This document shows positions 1 through 9,988 of a stretch of DNA of 64,000 nucleotides, one piece after another. The stretch is from Gorsachius magnificus (lineage: Eukaryota > Chordata > Aves > Pelecaniformes > Ardeidae), in the NCBI GenBank assembly GCA_034008185.1, contig CM067086.1, positions 64,288,985 through 64,352,984 on the forward strand, given 5' to 3'. How positions within the stretch are numbered: the first letter of the stretch is position 1; every line of letters starts with the position of its first letter. The position numbers and the translations under genes are program-made. Under the pieces are notes generated by a model, which saw nothing but the letters and a program-made list of their open reading frames with translations, did not search any database and was not told the origin of the DNA.

Positions 1-774
1 GGTTCAACAAGGCCAAGTGCCGGGTCCTGCACTTTGGTCACAACAACCCATGCAGCGCTACAGGCCTGGGGAAGAGTGGCTGGAAAGCTGCCTGGTGGAA
101 AAAGACCTGGGGGTACTGATTGACAGCCGGCTGAATATGAGCCAGCAGTGTGCCCAGGTGGCCAAGAAGGCCAATGGCATCCTGGCCTGTATCAGGAATA
201 GTGTGGCCAGCAGGAGTAGGGAAGTGATCGTGCCCCTGTACTCGGTGCTGGTGAGGCCGCACCTCGAACACTGTGTTCAGTTTTGGGCCCCTCACTACAA
301 GAAAGATGTTGCCTTGCTGGAACAGGTCCAGAGGAGAGCAACCAAGCTGGTGAGGGCTCTGGAACACAAGTCATACGAGGAGCGGCTGAGGGAACTGGGG
401 GTGTTTAGTCTGGAGAAGAGGAGGCTGGGGGAGCCCTGATCGCCCTCTACAACTACCTGAAAGGAGGCTGTAGCGAGGTGGGGGTCGGCCTCTTCTCCCT
501 GGTAACAGATGATAGGACGAGGGGGAATGGCTTGAAGCTGCGCCAGGGCAGGTTTAGGCTAGACATTAGGAAAAACTTCTTCACCGAGAGGGTTGTCAGG
601 CTCTGGAATGGGCTGCCCAGGGAGGTGGTGGAGTCCTCATCCCTGGAGGTCTTTAAAAGACGGATAGATGAGGTGCTTAGGGACATGGTTTAGTGGTGGG
701 ATGGCAGTGCTAGGTTAACGGTTGGACTCGATGATCTTAAAGGTCTTTTCCAACCGAGGTGATTCTATGATTCT
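1..774 (+). repeat. CR1 LINE, 3' part (cut by window edge)
   Basis: CR1 non-LTR retrotransposon: the C-terminal part of the ORF2 reverse transcriptase and the 3' tail. The reading frame (17-439, then 478-693 after a 1-bp loss near 430) gives the thumb/C-terminal region typical of CR1 ([25 protein letters not shown]). The element ends with the short ATTCTATG-like tail at about 761-774, directly followed by retroviral protease sequence on the other strand. The same CR1, at the same insertion site, is present inverted at 10391-11910, so this copy arose by duplication and not by a separate insertion. Its upstream part lies outside the window. Confidence 0.95.
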
Positions 775-1176
775 AACCGAAGGGTCCTTTGAGAGACCAG
801 GCAAGGTAGACAGCTGCTTAATTTCTTCTGCCTTCAGTGCAGCTATACCAAAAGCCCACTGGTACCCGTTTGGGTCCTTGAAGTACCCTCTCCTGAGGTA
901 GTCTATGCCAAGGATGCACGGAGCATCTGGGCCAGTCACAATGGGGTGCTTTTGCCACTCATTCCCAGTTAGGCTCACTTTGGCCTCCAATACAGTCAGC
1001 TCTTGAGATCCCCCTGTCACTCCAGAAATACAAATGGATTCTGCCCCTATATGGCTTGATGGCATTAGAGTACACTGTGCACCGGTGTCTACTAGAGCTC
1101 TATACTTCTGTGGGTCTGACGTGCCAGGCCATCGAATCCACACAGTCCAGTAGACACGGTTGTCCCTTTCCTCCAC
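775..1176 (-). pseudogene. ERV-L-type retroviral protease fragment (arm 1)
   Basis: Aspartic protease of an endogenous retrovirus. The minus-strand frame from 1176 contains the active-site triad D-T-G (residues 30-32, in ALVDTGAQ) and the downstream ILGIDYL motif. The frame stays open into CR1 sequence (to 715) only because the CR1 interrupts the gene at 774/775. The protein is identical in sequence to the copy at 9989-10450. It is a fragment: its RT and integrase are not adjacent here. Confidence 0.9.
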
Positions 1177-2113
1177 CGGGCTGGAGGCAGGGACCCTCTA
1201 ATTCTGACCACTGTTGCTCATGGTTTGTGTATATGAGTCAGAAGTTCCTCCATCACAATCAGAATTAAGATCAGCCCTTCTAGTCTGTCTGAAAAAAACG
1301 ATGATCTACCCCATCTCTGGAAATTGGAGCAACAAGTTTCTTGGAAGAGCCCCCTTTTGTGTTTGTTTTTCTTTGCAACTCGTGTACTCGTGCCTCTAGG
1401 GTCGAGGTAGGTTTTCCATCCCATTTCCTCATGCCCTTTCCATGGTCACGCAGGTAAAACCATAGAGTTCCCCATGGTGTGTACCCTCAATATTCTTTTT
1501 CTTGAGCAGAAGGGCGCTTACTTCTAGTGGTCGAGATTCTGGTCTGTACAGGAGGGGAGTAGGACATACGCTTTTCGAGTCGTTCAAACTTTTGGGACAG
1601 TTTATCCACAGCAGAGATGAGGTAAGAAGAGATACTTTCTTCGTATTCCCGGAGCTGGCTAGCTACTTCATCCACTGTCGGTCCCGCTCCATCTTTCCAG
1701 TTCAGCATTGCCCATGTGTTGGCATATGATGTTGGTGCGCTCCGTAACAACTTCTGCCCCGTGAGTGGTGTGCACCGGACACTATCTGGATCTTTGGGCA
1801 ACTGGTCATTGTCCAGGTCACTATAAATCACCTCCAGGACAGCTAATTCCCTCAGGTACTGGATGCCTTTCTCCATGGTGTTCCCTTTGCCTGGGCGATA
1901 TGTGGCATCTTCCTTGAAGGGGTATCTTTCCTTCATGGCTGACAGTAGTCGCCTCCAGAGGCTGAGGATTTGTGTCCCTTTCCCAATCGCTTTGTCAATG
2001 CCTCCTTCCCTAGAAAGGGATCCTAGCTGTTTGGCTTCCTTACCCTCCAGTTCCAGGCTACTGGCCCCATTATCCCAGCATCAGAGCAACCAGGTGACAA
2101 GGTGCTCTCCTAC
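1177..2113 (-). pseudogene. ERV-L-type gag remnant (arm 1)
   Basis: Gag remnant upstream of the protease in the same provirus. The best open stretch is 1487-1936 on the minus strand (149 codons). It has no cysteine zinc knuckle that I can see. A charged region with a heptad-like run follows (REYEESISSYLISAVDKL). Assignment as gag rests on position directly before the protease and on continuity with the copy at 9505-9940. About 1177-1660 matches 9505-9988 in inverted orientation; 1661-2113 is present only here. Confidence 0.7.
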
Positions 2114-2124
2114 ACGACGGCTGA

Positions 2125-2460
2125 AATCATAGAATCATAGAATGTTTTGGGTTGGAAGGGACCCCTAGAGGTCATCTAGTCCAACCCCCCTGCAGGGAGC
2201 AGGGACACCGCTAACCAGATCAGGTTGCTCAGAGCCCCATCCAACCTGGCCTGGAATGTTTTCAGGGATGGGGTCTCCACTCCCTCTCTGGGCAACCTGT
2301 TCCAGTGTTTCACCACCCTCATTGTAAAGAATTTCTTCCTCAGATCCAGTCTAAACCTACCCTGGTTTAGTTTAAAACCATTACCCCTTGTCCTGTCACA
2401 GCTGGCCATACTAAAAAGATTTTCCCCGTCTTTCCTATAGGCCCCCTTTAGGTCCTGAAC
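2125..2460 (-). repeat. CR1 LINE 3' fragment
   Basis: The CR1 3' tail (repeated AATCATAG) lies at 2125-2140 and the element runs to about 2460 on the minus strand. It encodes the CR1 RT C-terminus ([18 protein letters not shown]). It is 5' truncated and abuts the gag remnant. Confidence 0.9.
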
Positions 2461-2766
2461 CATGAGCGTTTCCTGGGAGGAGCTTGTGCCACTGCTTGAC
2501 CACCCTCTCAGCAAAGCACTTGCTTCCTAACACCCTCTAGGGGTCCCTTTCAACCCAAAACATTCTATGATTCTACGGCCCGAAGCCTCTTGCTATTCAA
2601 GAAGAGATTGGACAATGCTCTTTGAGACACGATTTAACTTTAGGGCTGTCCAGTGTGGAGTCAGTGGATGGACGCCATGCTCGAGGATGGACACCATGCT
2701 CCTCGTGGGGCCCTTCCGAGGCGAGCTATCCTGTGATGATGAGATGGCCATTGGCAGGCAGATGTT
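2461..2766. repeat. CR1-derived mosaic with a local inversion
   Basis: Three joined pieces. 2461-2530 matches about 9380-9449 in the same orientation. 2531-2577 is a plus-strand CR1 3' tail (CCCTTTCAACCCAAAACATT then ATTCTATG). 2578-2766 matches about 9195-9382 in inverted orientation. The parent is the CR1-like 3' region at 9180-9506 and 20808-21134. The piece supplies the first ~65 codons of the open frame 2567-4366, but it is non-coding in origin. Confidence 0.75.
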
Positions 2767-4366
2767 GAAATGTTTTATTAGACCAGCGATGTTCTTGTCA
2801 GCAGAAAACTCAATGGGAAACTTAGAACATGACTGCCTGTTAACTATTGAACAAGTTTATTCCAGCAGATCAGACCTGAGAGATGAACCCCTGGAAAATC
2901 CCGATCTGGCATTGTTTAGAGATGGAAGCAGCTTTGTGCAAAACGGAAAGCGAATGGCTGGATACGCTGTCGTCACCACCACCAAGGTATTGGAGTCAGG
3001 GACCCTGCCTGTAAATACCTCAGCACAGAAAGCAGAGTTGGTGGCTTTAATGCAAGCTCTGCGAATGGCAGAAGGACAAAGGGTAAATATTTGGACTGAT
3101 TCTAAATACGTCTTTGGTGAAATCCACGCTCATGGGGCTATTTGGAAGGAGAGGGGATTGCTATCGGCCCAAGGATCCTCGAGAAAGTATAAAGAAGAAA
3201 TTCTCCACCTTCTGGAAGATGCGCAGAAACCAAAGGAAGTGGCGGTAATGCATTTCAAAGCTCATCGATTCGGGCAAACAGCTGTGAACATAGGTAATCG
3301 ATTGGCAGATAAAGCTGCAAAGGAGGCTGCATCACAAGGTATCCTTGCATTAGTACCAGTAAAACAGATAAAAATTCCAAATTCAAACCCAAAATACAAT
3401 AGATTAGATGATCAATTAGCAGAACAATTGAAAGCATCACAACATACGGAAGGATGGTGGGTAACGCCAGAAAAACAGGTAATAGTAACCCCGCAAGTCA
3501 TGATAGAACTTGCAAAAGAAAAACATGAGCAAACACACTGGGGTGTAGATGCCATGGTTTCAAGTTTGAAGGCATCTGTAGTGTGTGTAGGGATGACAGG
3601 AATAGTTAAACCAATAGTTAAATCAATAGTAGCCAAGTGTCCAATTTGTCTTAAAAAGAATCCCCTGAATCAAAAGAAACCACCCTTAGGGGTTACAAAA
3701 CAAGGAAAGAGATTACTGGCAAATTATTTTTCCGAATTACCCAGGCAAAATGGATGTAGGTATTTGTTAGTGTTGACTGAGACGTTTTCGGGATGGCCAG
3801 AGGCTTTCCCTTGCCGCACCAACAAAGCTAGGGAAGTAATTAAAATATCGTTGAAGGAAATAATACCAAGATTTGGGGTGCCAATAGGAATGTCCTCTGA
3901 TAGAGGACCGCATTTTGTGGCAAATGTGGTTCAACAAATTAGTAAAATTTTGGGTATAAAATGGGACCTGCATACCCTCTGGAGACCACAATCAAGTGGG
4001 AAAATTGAGAGGATGAACCAAACACTGAAAAGACAAGTAAGTAAAATCTGTCAAGAAACGTCTTTAAAATGGCCACAGGCCTTACCATTAGCTCTCCTGA
4101 GAATTAGAATCCAACCGAGATCTAAGGATGGTATAAGTCCATATGCAATTTTATATGGCAAACCTTACCAGACTCCTCTCATCCCAGGGGATATGAAGGT
4201 AGCAGGGGAAACAGATTTGAAAATGTATTTGATTTCTTTAGGAAAAACCCTTGGAGCCCTCCGAAGACACACAGTGCTGACCAGATCGCTTGCCTTGGAT
4301 ACGCCTGCACATCAGTATCAGCCAGGTGATCTTGTATACATAAAGACGTGGGACTCTGAGAGATAA
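2767..4366 (+). pseudogene. ERV1 (gammaretrovirus-like) pol: RNase H and integrase
   Basis: C-terminal pol of a gammaretrovirus-like endogenous element. The frame is open from 2567 to 4366 (599 codons); retroviral homology starts at about 2767. In order: end of the RT connection, RNase H (LFRDGSSF, KAELVAL, WTDSKYVF, NRLADKAA), integrase zinc-binding region (HEQTH ... CPIC), and integrase core (SSDRGPHF, SSGKIERMNQ). The D expected at the start of the integrase core (in the family's D-F-T-E motif) is replaced: the frame reads NYFSELP, so this integrase would be inactive. Gag, protease and most of RT are missing. The long open frame may be chance preservation. Confidence 0.9.
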
Positions 4367-4373
4367 GATGGAT

Positions 4374-4725
4374 CATTGTTGCATACACATCCCAAATGTC
4401 ACCCAAGATGTTGAACGTGATTTGAGTTTACTGGGATAAATAGGAAAAGATACCCAAGGAATTCAACAGGATATGCGAGAAAATTGGCTAGGCAAAATTC
4501 TCAGTGGGTTAGGTTGGAATCTGAGTTCCTGGCTGAAATCCTGGATTAGTACTGTGTTGCTATTGTTAAGAGTATTCTTAGCAACACTAGTTATTTACTA
4601 TTGTCTAAAGAAGGAATTCACTAAGAAGACTGCCCTCAACCGGTTAATCATACAAGCAGTAGCCAAGGAACAAGATTGGAATAATTCGATCACAACGCTC
4701 CCACCATCATGTAATAAGTAAATTG
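4374..4725 (+). pseudogene. ERV1 env transmembrane-subunit tail
   Basis: The 3' end of env, following pol after only ~10 bases, so nearly all of env has been deleted. One frame shows a cysteine pair at 4377, a stop near 4436, then from 4473 a stretch (82 codons) with a pre-membrane Trp-rich part, a hydrophobic segment (VLLLLRVFLATLVIYYCL) and a short charged tail. It cannot make a functional envelope protein. Confidence 0.75.
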
Positions 4726-4807
4726 AATCGTTAGCAGTGAAACGTTGATTTGAGGTGGAAGTATTGAAAAGATAATTAATTATTTCAAAACTTCCAAAGG
4801 GGGGAAA

Positions 4808-5577
4808 TGATACCTTCAGGGTCAAAAGACCCCCAGATGTAAGCGGCTTATATGCATAAGATTTAGGCCTTATTGTCTAGTTTGCTGATGCTTTGCTAAA
4901 GTCAGTATTGTTTAGTTTGCTGTTGCTTTGCTAAAATCAGTAGTGTCTAGTTTGGATGTTTTTCCAAAGTCCGAGGTATAGTTACGTAGTAAAATTAGAA
5001 CCCTATTCAAGGATGGGAAGTATCGGGAAGGGATGAAGCAAAAGGATAATAACGGTTTGCCAAGGTTGCTAGACTAGAAGGAATGAGAACTAATTGACGC
5101 AGGAAGATTTGTGGCTCCTTACGAAGGACAGTTTTTGATAAGAACCAGGAGTTTACCTTAAGAACTGGTTTACACCGACCCTGCAGTTTGGGCAAGAGCC
5201 AAGGAGCAACTGTGTCTGCGCAAGAACAAGGGGTTACTAGCGGTGATGAAGAGGAGCCATCAGCCTTCATCCCCACGACCCCCGACGACCACCACAAGGA
5301 GGCACTGAGGAGGCGCAGTGGGGAGGGACTTATGGAAATGACCTCCTGAAGCTAATTTTAATACAAAGCGGAGACAGGTTATGCATATGTGTAGGCATAT
5401 CGGGAAACTTCATGCATATGTAACACTTTGCTACATATAAACGGGACAAGTTGCCGCTTGAAGGTGTGCACGTTAGGTGGAGCGATCCCCCGTGCACCCG
5501 GCGCCGTGAATAAAGAATGCCTGCCTTTTAACACTACATTGGTGTTACGAGGTTCGTTCTTCCCAATTTCGGTGACA
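4808..5577 (+). mobile_element. ERV1 3' LTR
   Basis: A polypurine tract (AAAGGGGGGAAA, 4796-4807) directly precedes a TG start. Inside are a TATA-like box (CATATAAA, 5434-5441) and a poly(A) signal AATAAA (5509-5514). The LTR ends with GGTGACA at about 5577. No matching 5' LTR is in the window. The LTR lies immediately downstream of, and convergent with, ITPRIPL1 copy 1. Confidence 0.8.
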
Positions 5578-5817
5578 CCACCACTGGGGGCAAGTGTACG
5601 AGCAGCTGTGTGATGCCAAGCTGCCTGCCGGGATTGATCCCCAGCCCCTGGGAAGGCAAAGCCCAGGGAGCCATTGAAACCAGGGCCCACCGCACCCGCT
5701 CTTCTGCAAAATGCTCCCTGACTCTGTGGCAGCTGAGCCGCCAGCACCCTGTGCCCGCGTTCCCCAACACGCTGATGCACGGGCACTCGCAGGCGCAGCG
5801 TTTCTGCAAACGCGCCA

Positions 5818-6898
5818 TTTATTGGCAACTCGGCACAGGGGAAGGCTCCCCGCAGCAATGGACTCTCTGGAAGAGGGAGGGCGGTCGTGGCCCAGGGGGA
5901 ATCGTGAGTCTTTGTCACAAGCCTCCTTCAGCTGCATCGGGTCCCACGCCCCAGAGCGTGCTTTGGCTGTGGAGGAGCGGTGCGGCAGCAGTTCCCACTG
6001 TCGACTGAGCAGCGTGTTCTCCGTGTCCAGCGTGCCCAGTTTGGTGGCAGCAGCTCCCCGGGGAGTGTCTTCAGGCCTGGCCCTGTGCCTCAAGAACTGC
6101 GCCTCTGCCCGAGCGCAGCTCTCTGCCCGCGTCCCGCTGCTGGTAACCCTGGCCCCTCTGCCTACTCGAGGCTCAGGAAGGTGTCCGAGTGACCTTGCTG
6201 CACCGCAAACATCATCTCCATCAGGAGGGTTCTCCCGGAAGCCTTGGTCAGGCGGAGCCTGCAGGAGCGCCTGGAGGGCAGCACTGTTAGGCGGCCGTGT
6301 TGCGACTGAGGGAAAACCACCCAGGCTGCTTTTACCAGTATCTGGAACCAGCGGGTGGTTTTCTCTATGTCCAGGTAGGGGCCGGTGCAGAGGGTGCCTA
6401 GGAGGCTGGGAGCCTGATTTCTCCTCAGCTCCTCCTTGGTGTGGTGGAGGAAGCACAGCATGTTCTCCACCAGCCGCTTCCTCGTGCAGGTGCACTCCAG
6501 CTCCACGCGCAGCCTGGAGTTCCTTGCTGGCATCTCCCCTGCGGTGCTCAGCTCCAGGTGGAAGGCGTGCCCACGGGGGGGCTGCAGGGGCACGAGCAGG
6601 CGGTAGACAGCACCACCCTCACGGGGACTCCAACCTTCGAAGGCGTTGCCCACCCCGAAGGCTGGCTTGAGGCGCGGCATGAAACTGTTCCTGGAAAGCT
6701 TGCGGCAGATACGGACAAGTCCATCCGCCAGCTCCTCCGCTGCTCTGAACGCTTCTGGCAGGCGCAGGAGGCGCTTGGCTGAAATTCTGCCCACATCCAG
6801 CTCAATGCCGGTCTTTCCTCTTGCTTCGCCTTCCGTGCCGTCTTTCTGGAACCTCCCTCTTCGCTGCTGCTGGCTGCACGTCGGCTCCTTTTCCTCTT
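5818..6898 (-). pseudogene. Second ITPRIPL1-like body (B), copy 1, truncated
   Basis: A partial duplicate of the ITPRIPL1-like coding region joined directly behind the intact gene's stop codon. It starts at the position equivalent to the post-membrane KRKRS and carries GVGNAFEGWS and LLVPLQPPRGHAFHLEL as in the intact gene. It ends early (frame 6162-6794, stop after SLE). Degraded homology continues past the stop. A missing G near 6809-6811, compared with copy 2 (18501-18505), shifts the frame relative to the intact gene. A poly(A) signal (TTTATT on plus, 5818-5823) lies at its end and could serve the whole unit. Probably not translated as a separate protein. Confidence 0.75.
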
Positions 6899-8425
6899 TC
6901 AGTGTCCGTAGATCAGAAGTCTTGTGAGCCGATCTCGCACCTCCATGAACTCCCGCAGTGCCTCAGCGTGGGCGGCTGGATCCTGTGCCAGGCACTCGAA
7001 GAGGTTGAGTGGCTCAGCCGTTTTGAAGGCTGGGGGCAAGATGATCTTCTCAGGCACGTTCTCATTGCCAAAGAAGAAGTGGTTGAGGCGTTTCTCCTCC
7101 AGGCAGCAGTGCAGGTATTGGATGATATCCTCCAGCCGCAGCAGGAATTGCCTCCTGCGCCAGCGTGACAGGGGTATGGTGGTCAGGAGGTGCATCACGG
7201 CTGTCTTCAAGGTATAGCTGGAAAAGCCTGTGCCCACCAGGACGCGAGCGCAGACCTGCAGGCATTTGAGGTGGAAGCTGTCACGCAGGGCCAGCCTGGC
7301 CACACGCCTGAAGAACTTCACCTCTGCCACAGCGTAGCTCTCCAGCCATGTCGTGCTTGGGGTGAAGGTGGCCTCAGGAGTCTGGCTGCTCAGGAAGATG
7401 TCCGAGTCGCCTTGCTGCACCCCAAACATAATCTCAATGAAGAGGCTTCTGTTGTCGCCGTTTGTGATCCAGAACTTGCAGGAGCGGCTGGAGGGCAGGA
7501 CCTTCATACTGCAGCAACGTGACTGAGGCATCTCCACCCAGGCTGACATCACGGAATTCTGGAACCACAGGGCAGTTTTCTGCACATCTAGGTAGGAGCC
7601 GGTGCAGAGGGTGCCGAGGAGGCCAGGAGCCTGATTTCTCCTCAGCTCCTCCTCAGGGTGGTGGAGGAAGCACAGCACGTCTCCTGCCAGCTGCTCCCTC
7701 GGGCAGGTGCAGACCGGCTCCACACGGACACAGAAGTTCCTCGTCAGCATCCCCCTCCCGTTGCTCAGCTCCAGGTGGAAGGCGTGCCCACGGGGGGGCT
7801 GCAGGGGCACGAGCAGGCGGTAGACAGCACCACCCTCACAGTGACTCCAACCTTCGAAGGCGTTGCCCACCCCAATGGCTGGTTGCAGCACCGGGAAGAA
7901 ACTATTTGAAAAGAGCACTTGGAAGACACGCAGGAGGTCACCCACCAAGTCCTTCACCACCTGGCACTCTGTCTCCAGGTTCTGAAATGGCCACTGTATA
8001 TGCTCTTCAAAGAACCTTCCCAGGTCATCTGCATGCTCACTGTCTTCTTCGTCCTCTTCCTCTTCCTGTTCCCTGTCGCAGCTGGAGCTCTTCTCGTTGC
8101 TGCTGCTCTCTGGTTCATGGCTCCTTTTCCGGAGCCACCAGCAGAGCCCAAAGAGCAGGACCAGGAGTCCAGCAACCGCCCAGACCTGCCACTGCTGCAA
8201 GGCAGCAAAGAGCAGGGCTCCCCTGGCCACGCCACTCTGCTCCTGGGTCCCCTGCTCCTGGGTCCCCTGCTCCAGCTCCCACAGCAGCCGAGTCATCTCC
8301 TGGCTCAGGTGCTCCTCGCGCTGCTGCATGCGCTCGCGCGTGGCCTCATCCAGCTCCTCACCCACCATCTGCGCATTCCAGAGGGTGCTTTGCACAAGCC
8401 AGATGAGGAATGTGCTGGCAGCCAT
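6899..8425 (-). CDS. ITPRIPL1: ITPRIPL1-like membrane protein, copy 1 (intact)
   Basis: Intact 508-residue protein of the inositol 1,4,5-trisphosphate receptor-interacting protein-like (ITPRIP/Mab-21-like) family. Residues 1-16 are hydrophobic (possible signal peptide), 20-60 are helical and charged, 81-98 form a transmembrane segment (VWAVAGLLVLLFGLCWWL), and 119-131 are acidic. The Mab-21-like nucleotidyltransferase-fold region follows, with GVGNAFEGWS (185-194) in place of the family's G-S...E-G loop and LLVPLQPPRGHAFHLEL after it. The single coding exon starts six bases after a good splice acceptor (CTGCAG, 8429-8434). The role in birds is not established; the family is linked to membrane/IP3-receptor association by name and homology. 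The protein is the same as that of copy 2. It lacks its own 3' UTR, because body B begins right after the stop. Confidence 0.85.
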   Translation of the reverse strand: MAASTFLIWLVQSTLWNAQMVGEELDEATRERMQQREEHLSQEMTRLLWELEQGTQEQGTQEQSGVARGALLFAALQQWQVWAVAGLLVLLFGLCWWLRKRSHEPESSSNEKSSSCDREQEEEEDEEDSEHADDLGRFFEEHIQWPFQNLETECQVVKDLVGDLLRVFQVLFSNSFFPVLQPAIGVGNAFEGWSHCEGGAVYRLLVPLQPPRGHAFHLELSNGRGMLTRNFCVRVEPVCTCPREQLAGDVLCFLHHPEEELRRNQAPGLLGTLCTGSYLDVQKTALWFQNSVMSAWVEMPQSRCCSMKVLPSSRSCKFWITNGDNRSLFIEIMFGVQQGDSDIFLSSQTPEATFTPSTTWLESYAVAEVKFFRRVARLALRDSFHLKCLQVCARVLVGTGFSSYTLKTAVMHLLTTIPLSRWRRRQFLLRLEDIIQYLHCCLEEKRLNHFFFGNENVPEKIILPPAFKTAEPLNLFECLAQDPAAHAEALREFMEVRDRLTRLLIYGH

Positions 8426-8428
8426 GGC

Positions 8429-8964
8429 CTGCAGGAGGAGGGAGAGAAGAGGGGTTCGGTGGGTCTGGGAAGGAGGGAGAGAAGAGGGGTTCGGTGGGTC
8501 TGGGAAGGAGGGAGAGAAGAGGGGTTCGTGGGTCTGGGAAGGAGGGAGAGAAGAGGGGTTCGGTGGGTTTGGAGAGGAGGGAGAGAAGAGGGGTTCAGTG
8601 GGTCTGGGAAGGAGGGAGAGAAGAGGGGTTCAGTGGGTCTGGGAGGAGGGAGAGAAGAGGGGTTCAGTGGGTCTGGGAGGAGGGAGAGAAGAGGGGTTCA
8701 GTGGGGTTGGGAGGGAGGGAGCTGGCGGCGAGGGGAGCGGGGAGGGGATCCGCAGGGAGCTGGGGGCAGGTAGGAGAGGGGGAGAGGCAGCTGGGAGGCA
8801 GCAAGGCCTGCGCCCAGCCCCGGTGGCGGTGGCACCGTGCCCTGCCCAAGGCGCTCCCGCGAGCGGCTGGTCCCTCGACGCAGGGTGAGGACCCAGCCCG
8901 CCGGGGGCCCGCGTTTCTGGCCCGGCCCTCGCCCAGCCCAGCCTGGCCCCACGTGCACACTCAC
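8429..8964 (-). other. 5' UTR intron of ITPRIPL1 copy 1
   Basis: Predicted intron between a non-coding first exon and the coding exon. The donor on the minus strand reads CAGCG|GTGAGT (intron edge at 8964). The acceptor reads CTCCTCCTGCAG (8429-8440). Length is 536 bp, about half of it minisatellite. The same donor is kept in copies 2 and 3. Confidence 0.7.
8435..8715 (-). repeat. ~35-bp minisatellite, 8 units (copy 1)
   Basis: Eight tandem units of about 35 bp, each containing GAAGAGGGGTTC on plus. On the gene's strand each unit is a pyrimidine tract ending in CCTTCCCAG|A or CCTCCCAG|A, which resembles a 3' splice site. The array sits against the true acceptor of the coding exon. Unit number and form differ in the other two copies. 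Confidence 0.95.
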
Positions 8965-9125
8965 CGCTGGCCCAGGCTGTACTGGGCAGCGCTGCCTGCT
9001 GGCGCCCAGATAAGCGCCCCCGTTGTGACGCGTCCCTTGTGCTGTCACAGGCGCCAGAGCGCATCACGGGCCAGCCCCGCCCTTCGGCCCCACCCTGGCT
9101 CACCCCCTCACAGCTGCCCTGCTCT
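8965..9125 (-). promoter_or_regulatory. GC-rich promoter and first exon, ITPRIPL1 copy 1
   Basis: Conserved in all three copies. It holds a GC box (GCCCCGCCCT on plus, 9074-9083) and a CRE-like element (TGACGCGTC, about 9027-9035), with the first-exon splice donor at its inner edge. No TATA box. The start site is unknown. Confidence 0.5.
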
Positions 9126-9179
9126 ACTGGCTAGGGCTGGGCAGGAGTGAGTTTTCTTTGCCGGCGCTTGCCTGGTGCT

Positions 9180-9505
9180 TTAGTTTGGATTTGTTACCAT
9201 CTGCCTGCCAATGGCCATCTCACCATCACAGGATAGCTCGCCTCGGAAGGGCCCCACGAGGAGCATGGCGTCCATCCCCGAGCATGGCGTCCATCCCCTG
9301 ACTCCACACTGGACAGCCTTAAGTCGTGTCTCAGAGAGCATTGTCCAATCTCTTCTTGAGTAGCAAGAGGCTTCGGGCCATGAGCGTTTCCTGGGAGGAG
9401 CTTGTGCCACTGCTTGAGCACCCTCTCAGCAAAGCACTTGCTTCCTAACATCCAGTCTGAACTTCCCTTGGCGCAGCTTTAAGCCATTCCTGGCCAGAGA
9501 GAAGA
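9180..9505 (-). repeat. CR1-like LINE 3' region
   Basis: The minus-strand frame 9194-9451 carries a CR1-type RT C-terminus in divergent form ([18 protein letters not shown]), followed by an unusual 3' sequence with two near-repeats of CATGGCGTCCATCCCC. The same element is at 20808-21310, where it extends further, and rearranged at 2461-2766. Confidence 0.7.
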
Positions 9506-9940
9506 GCCAGCTCCGGGAATACGAAGAAAGTATCTCTGCTTACCTTGTCTCTGCTGTGGATAAACTGTCCCAAAAGTTTGAACGACTCGAAAAGCGTATG
9601 TCCTACTCCCCTCCTGTACAGACCAGAATCTCGGCCATTAGAAGTAAGCGCCCTTCTGCTCAAGAAAAAGAATATCGAGGGTACACACCATGGGGAACTC
9701 TATGGTTTTACCTGCGTGACCATGGAGAGGGCATGAGGAAATGGGATGGAAAACCTACCTCGACCCTAGAGGCACGAGTACACGAGTTGCAAAGAAAAAC
9801 AAACACAAAAGGGGGCTCTTCCAAGAAACTTGTTGCTCCAATTTCCAGAGATGGGGTAGATCATCGTTTTTTTCAGACAGACTAGAAGGGCTGATCTTAA
9901 TTCTGATTGTGATGGAGGAACTTCTGACTCATATACACAA
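9505..9940 (+). pseudogene. ERV-L-type gag remnant (arm 2)
   Basis: The 3' part of gag in the main ERV-L provirus, running into the protease. It is cut at its 5' side by a junction with the CR1-like piece at 9505. It matches 1225-1660 inverted, with a few substitutions. The frame from 9556 (109 codons) ends in a stop before the protease frame. Confidence 0.7.
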
Positions 9941-9988
9941 ACCATGAGCAACAGTGGTCAGAATTAGAGGGTCCCTGCCTCCAGCCCG

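Larger units (their letters stand above)
5585..9506 (-). repeat. Segmental duplication unit, copy 1 (ITPRIPL1 segment)
   Basis: Nearly identical to 17275-21134 on the same strand, and partly repeated inverted at 25024-27300. It contains the gene's 3' region, second body, intact coding exon, minisatellite intron, first exon, promoter and a flanking CR1-like piece. The left edge is where the ERV1 LTR ends. The right edge is a junction with ERV-L gag at about 9505. Confidence 0.9.

Noticed and set aside
5711..6670. 319-codon plus-strand frame (also 17404-18363 and 26305-27264 on the other strand)
   Set aside because: Antisense shadow of ITPRIPL1-like body B; low-complexity Ser/Ala/Arg/Pro-rich protein from GC-rich DNA, no start or splice support.
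8435..8715. CRISPR-like spacing of repeats
   Set aside because: Units are contiguous with no spacers, in a vertebrate genome: a minisatellite.
7519..8888. Long plus-strand frames over the ITPRIPL1 gene and minisatellite (also in copy 2)
   Set aside because: Antisense to the real gene. The repeated Gly/Arg/Glu-rich peptide simply reads the minisatellite.
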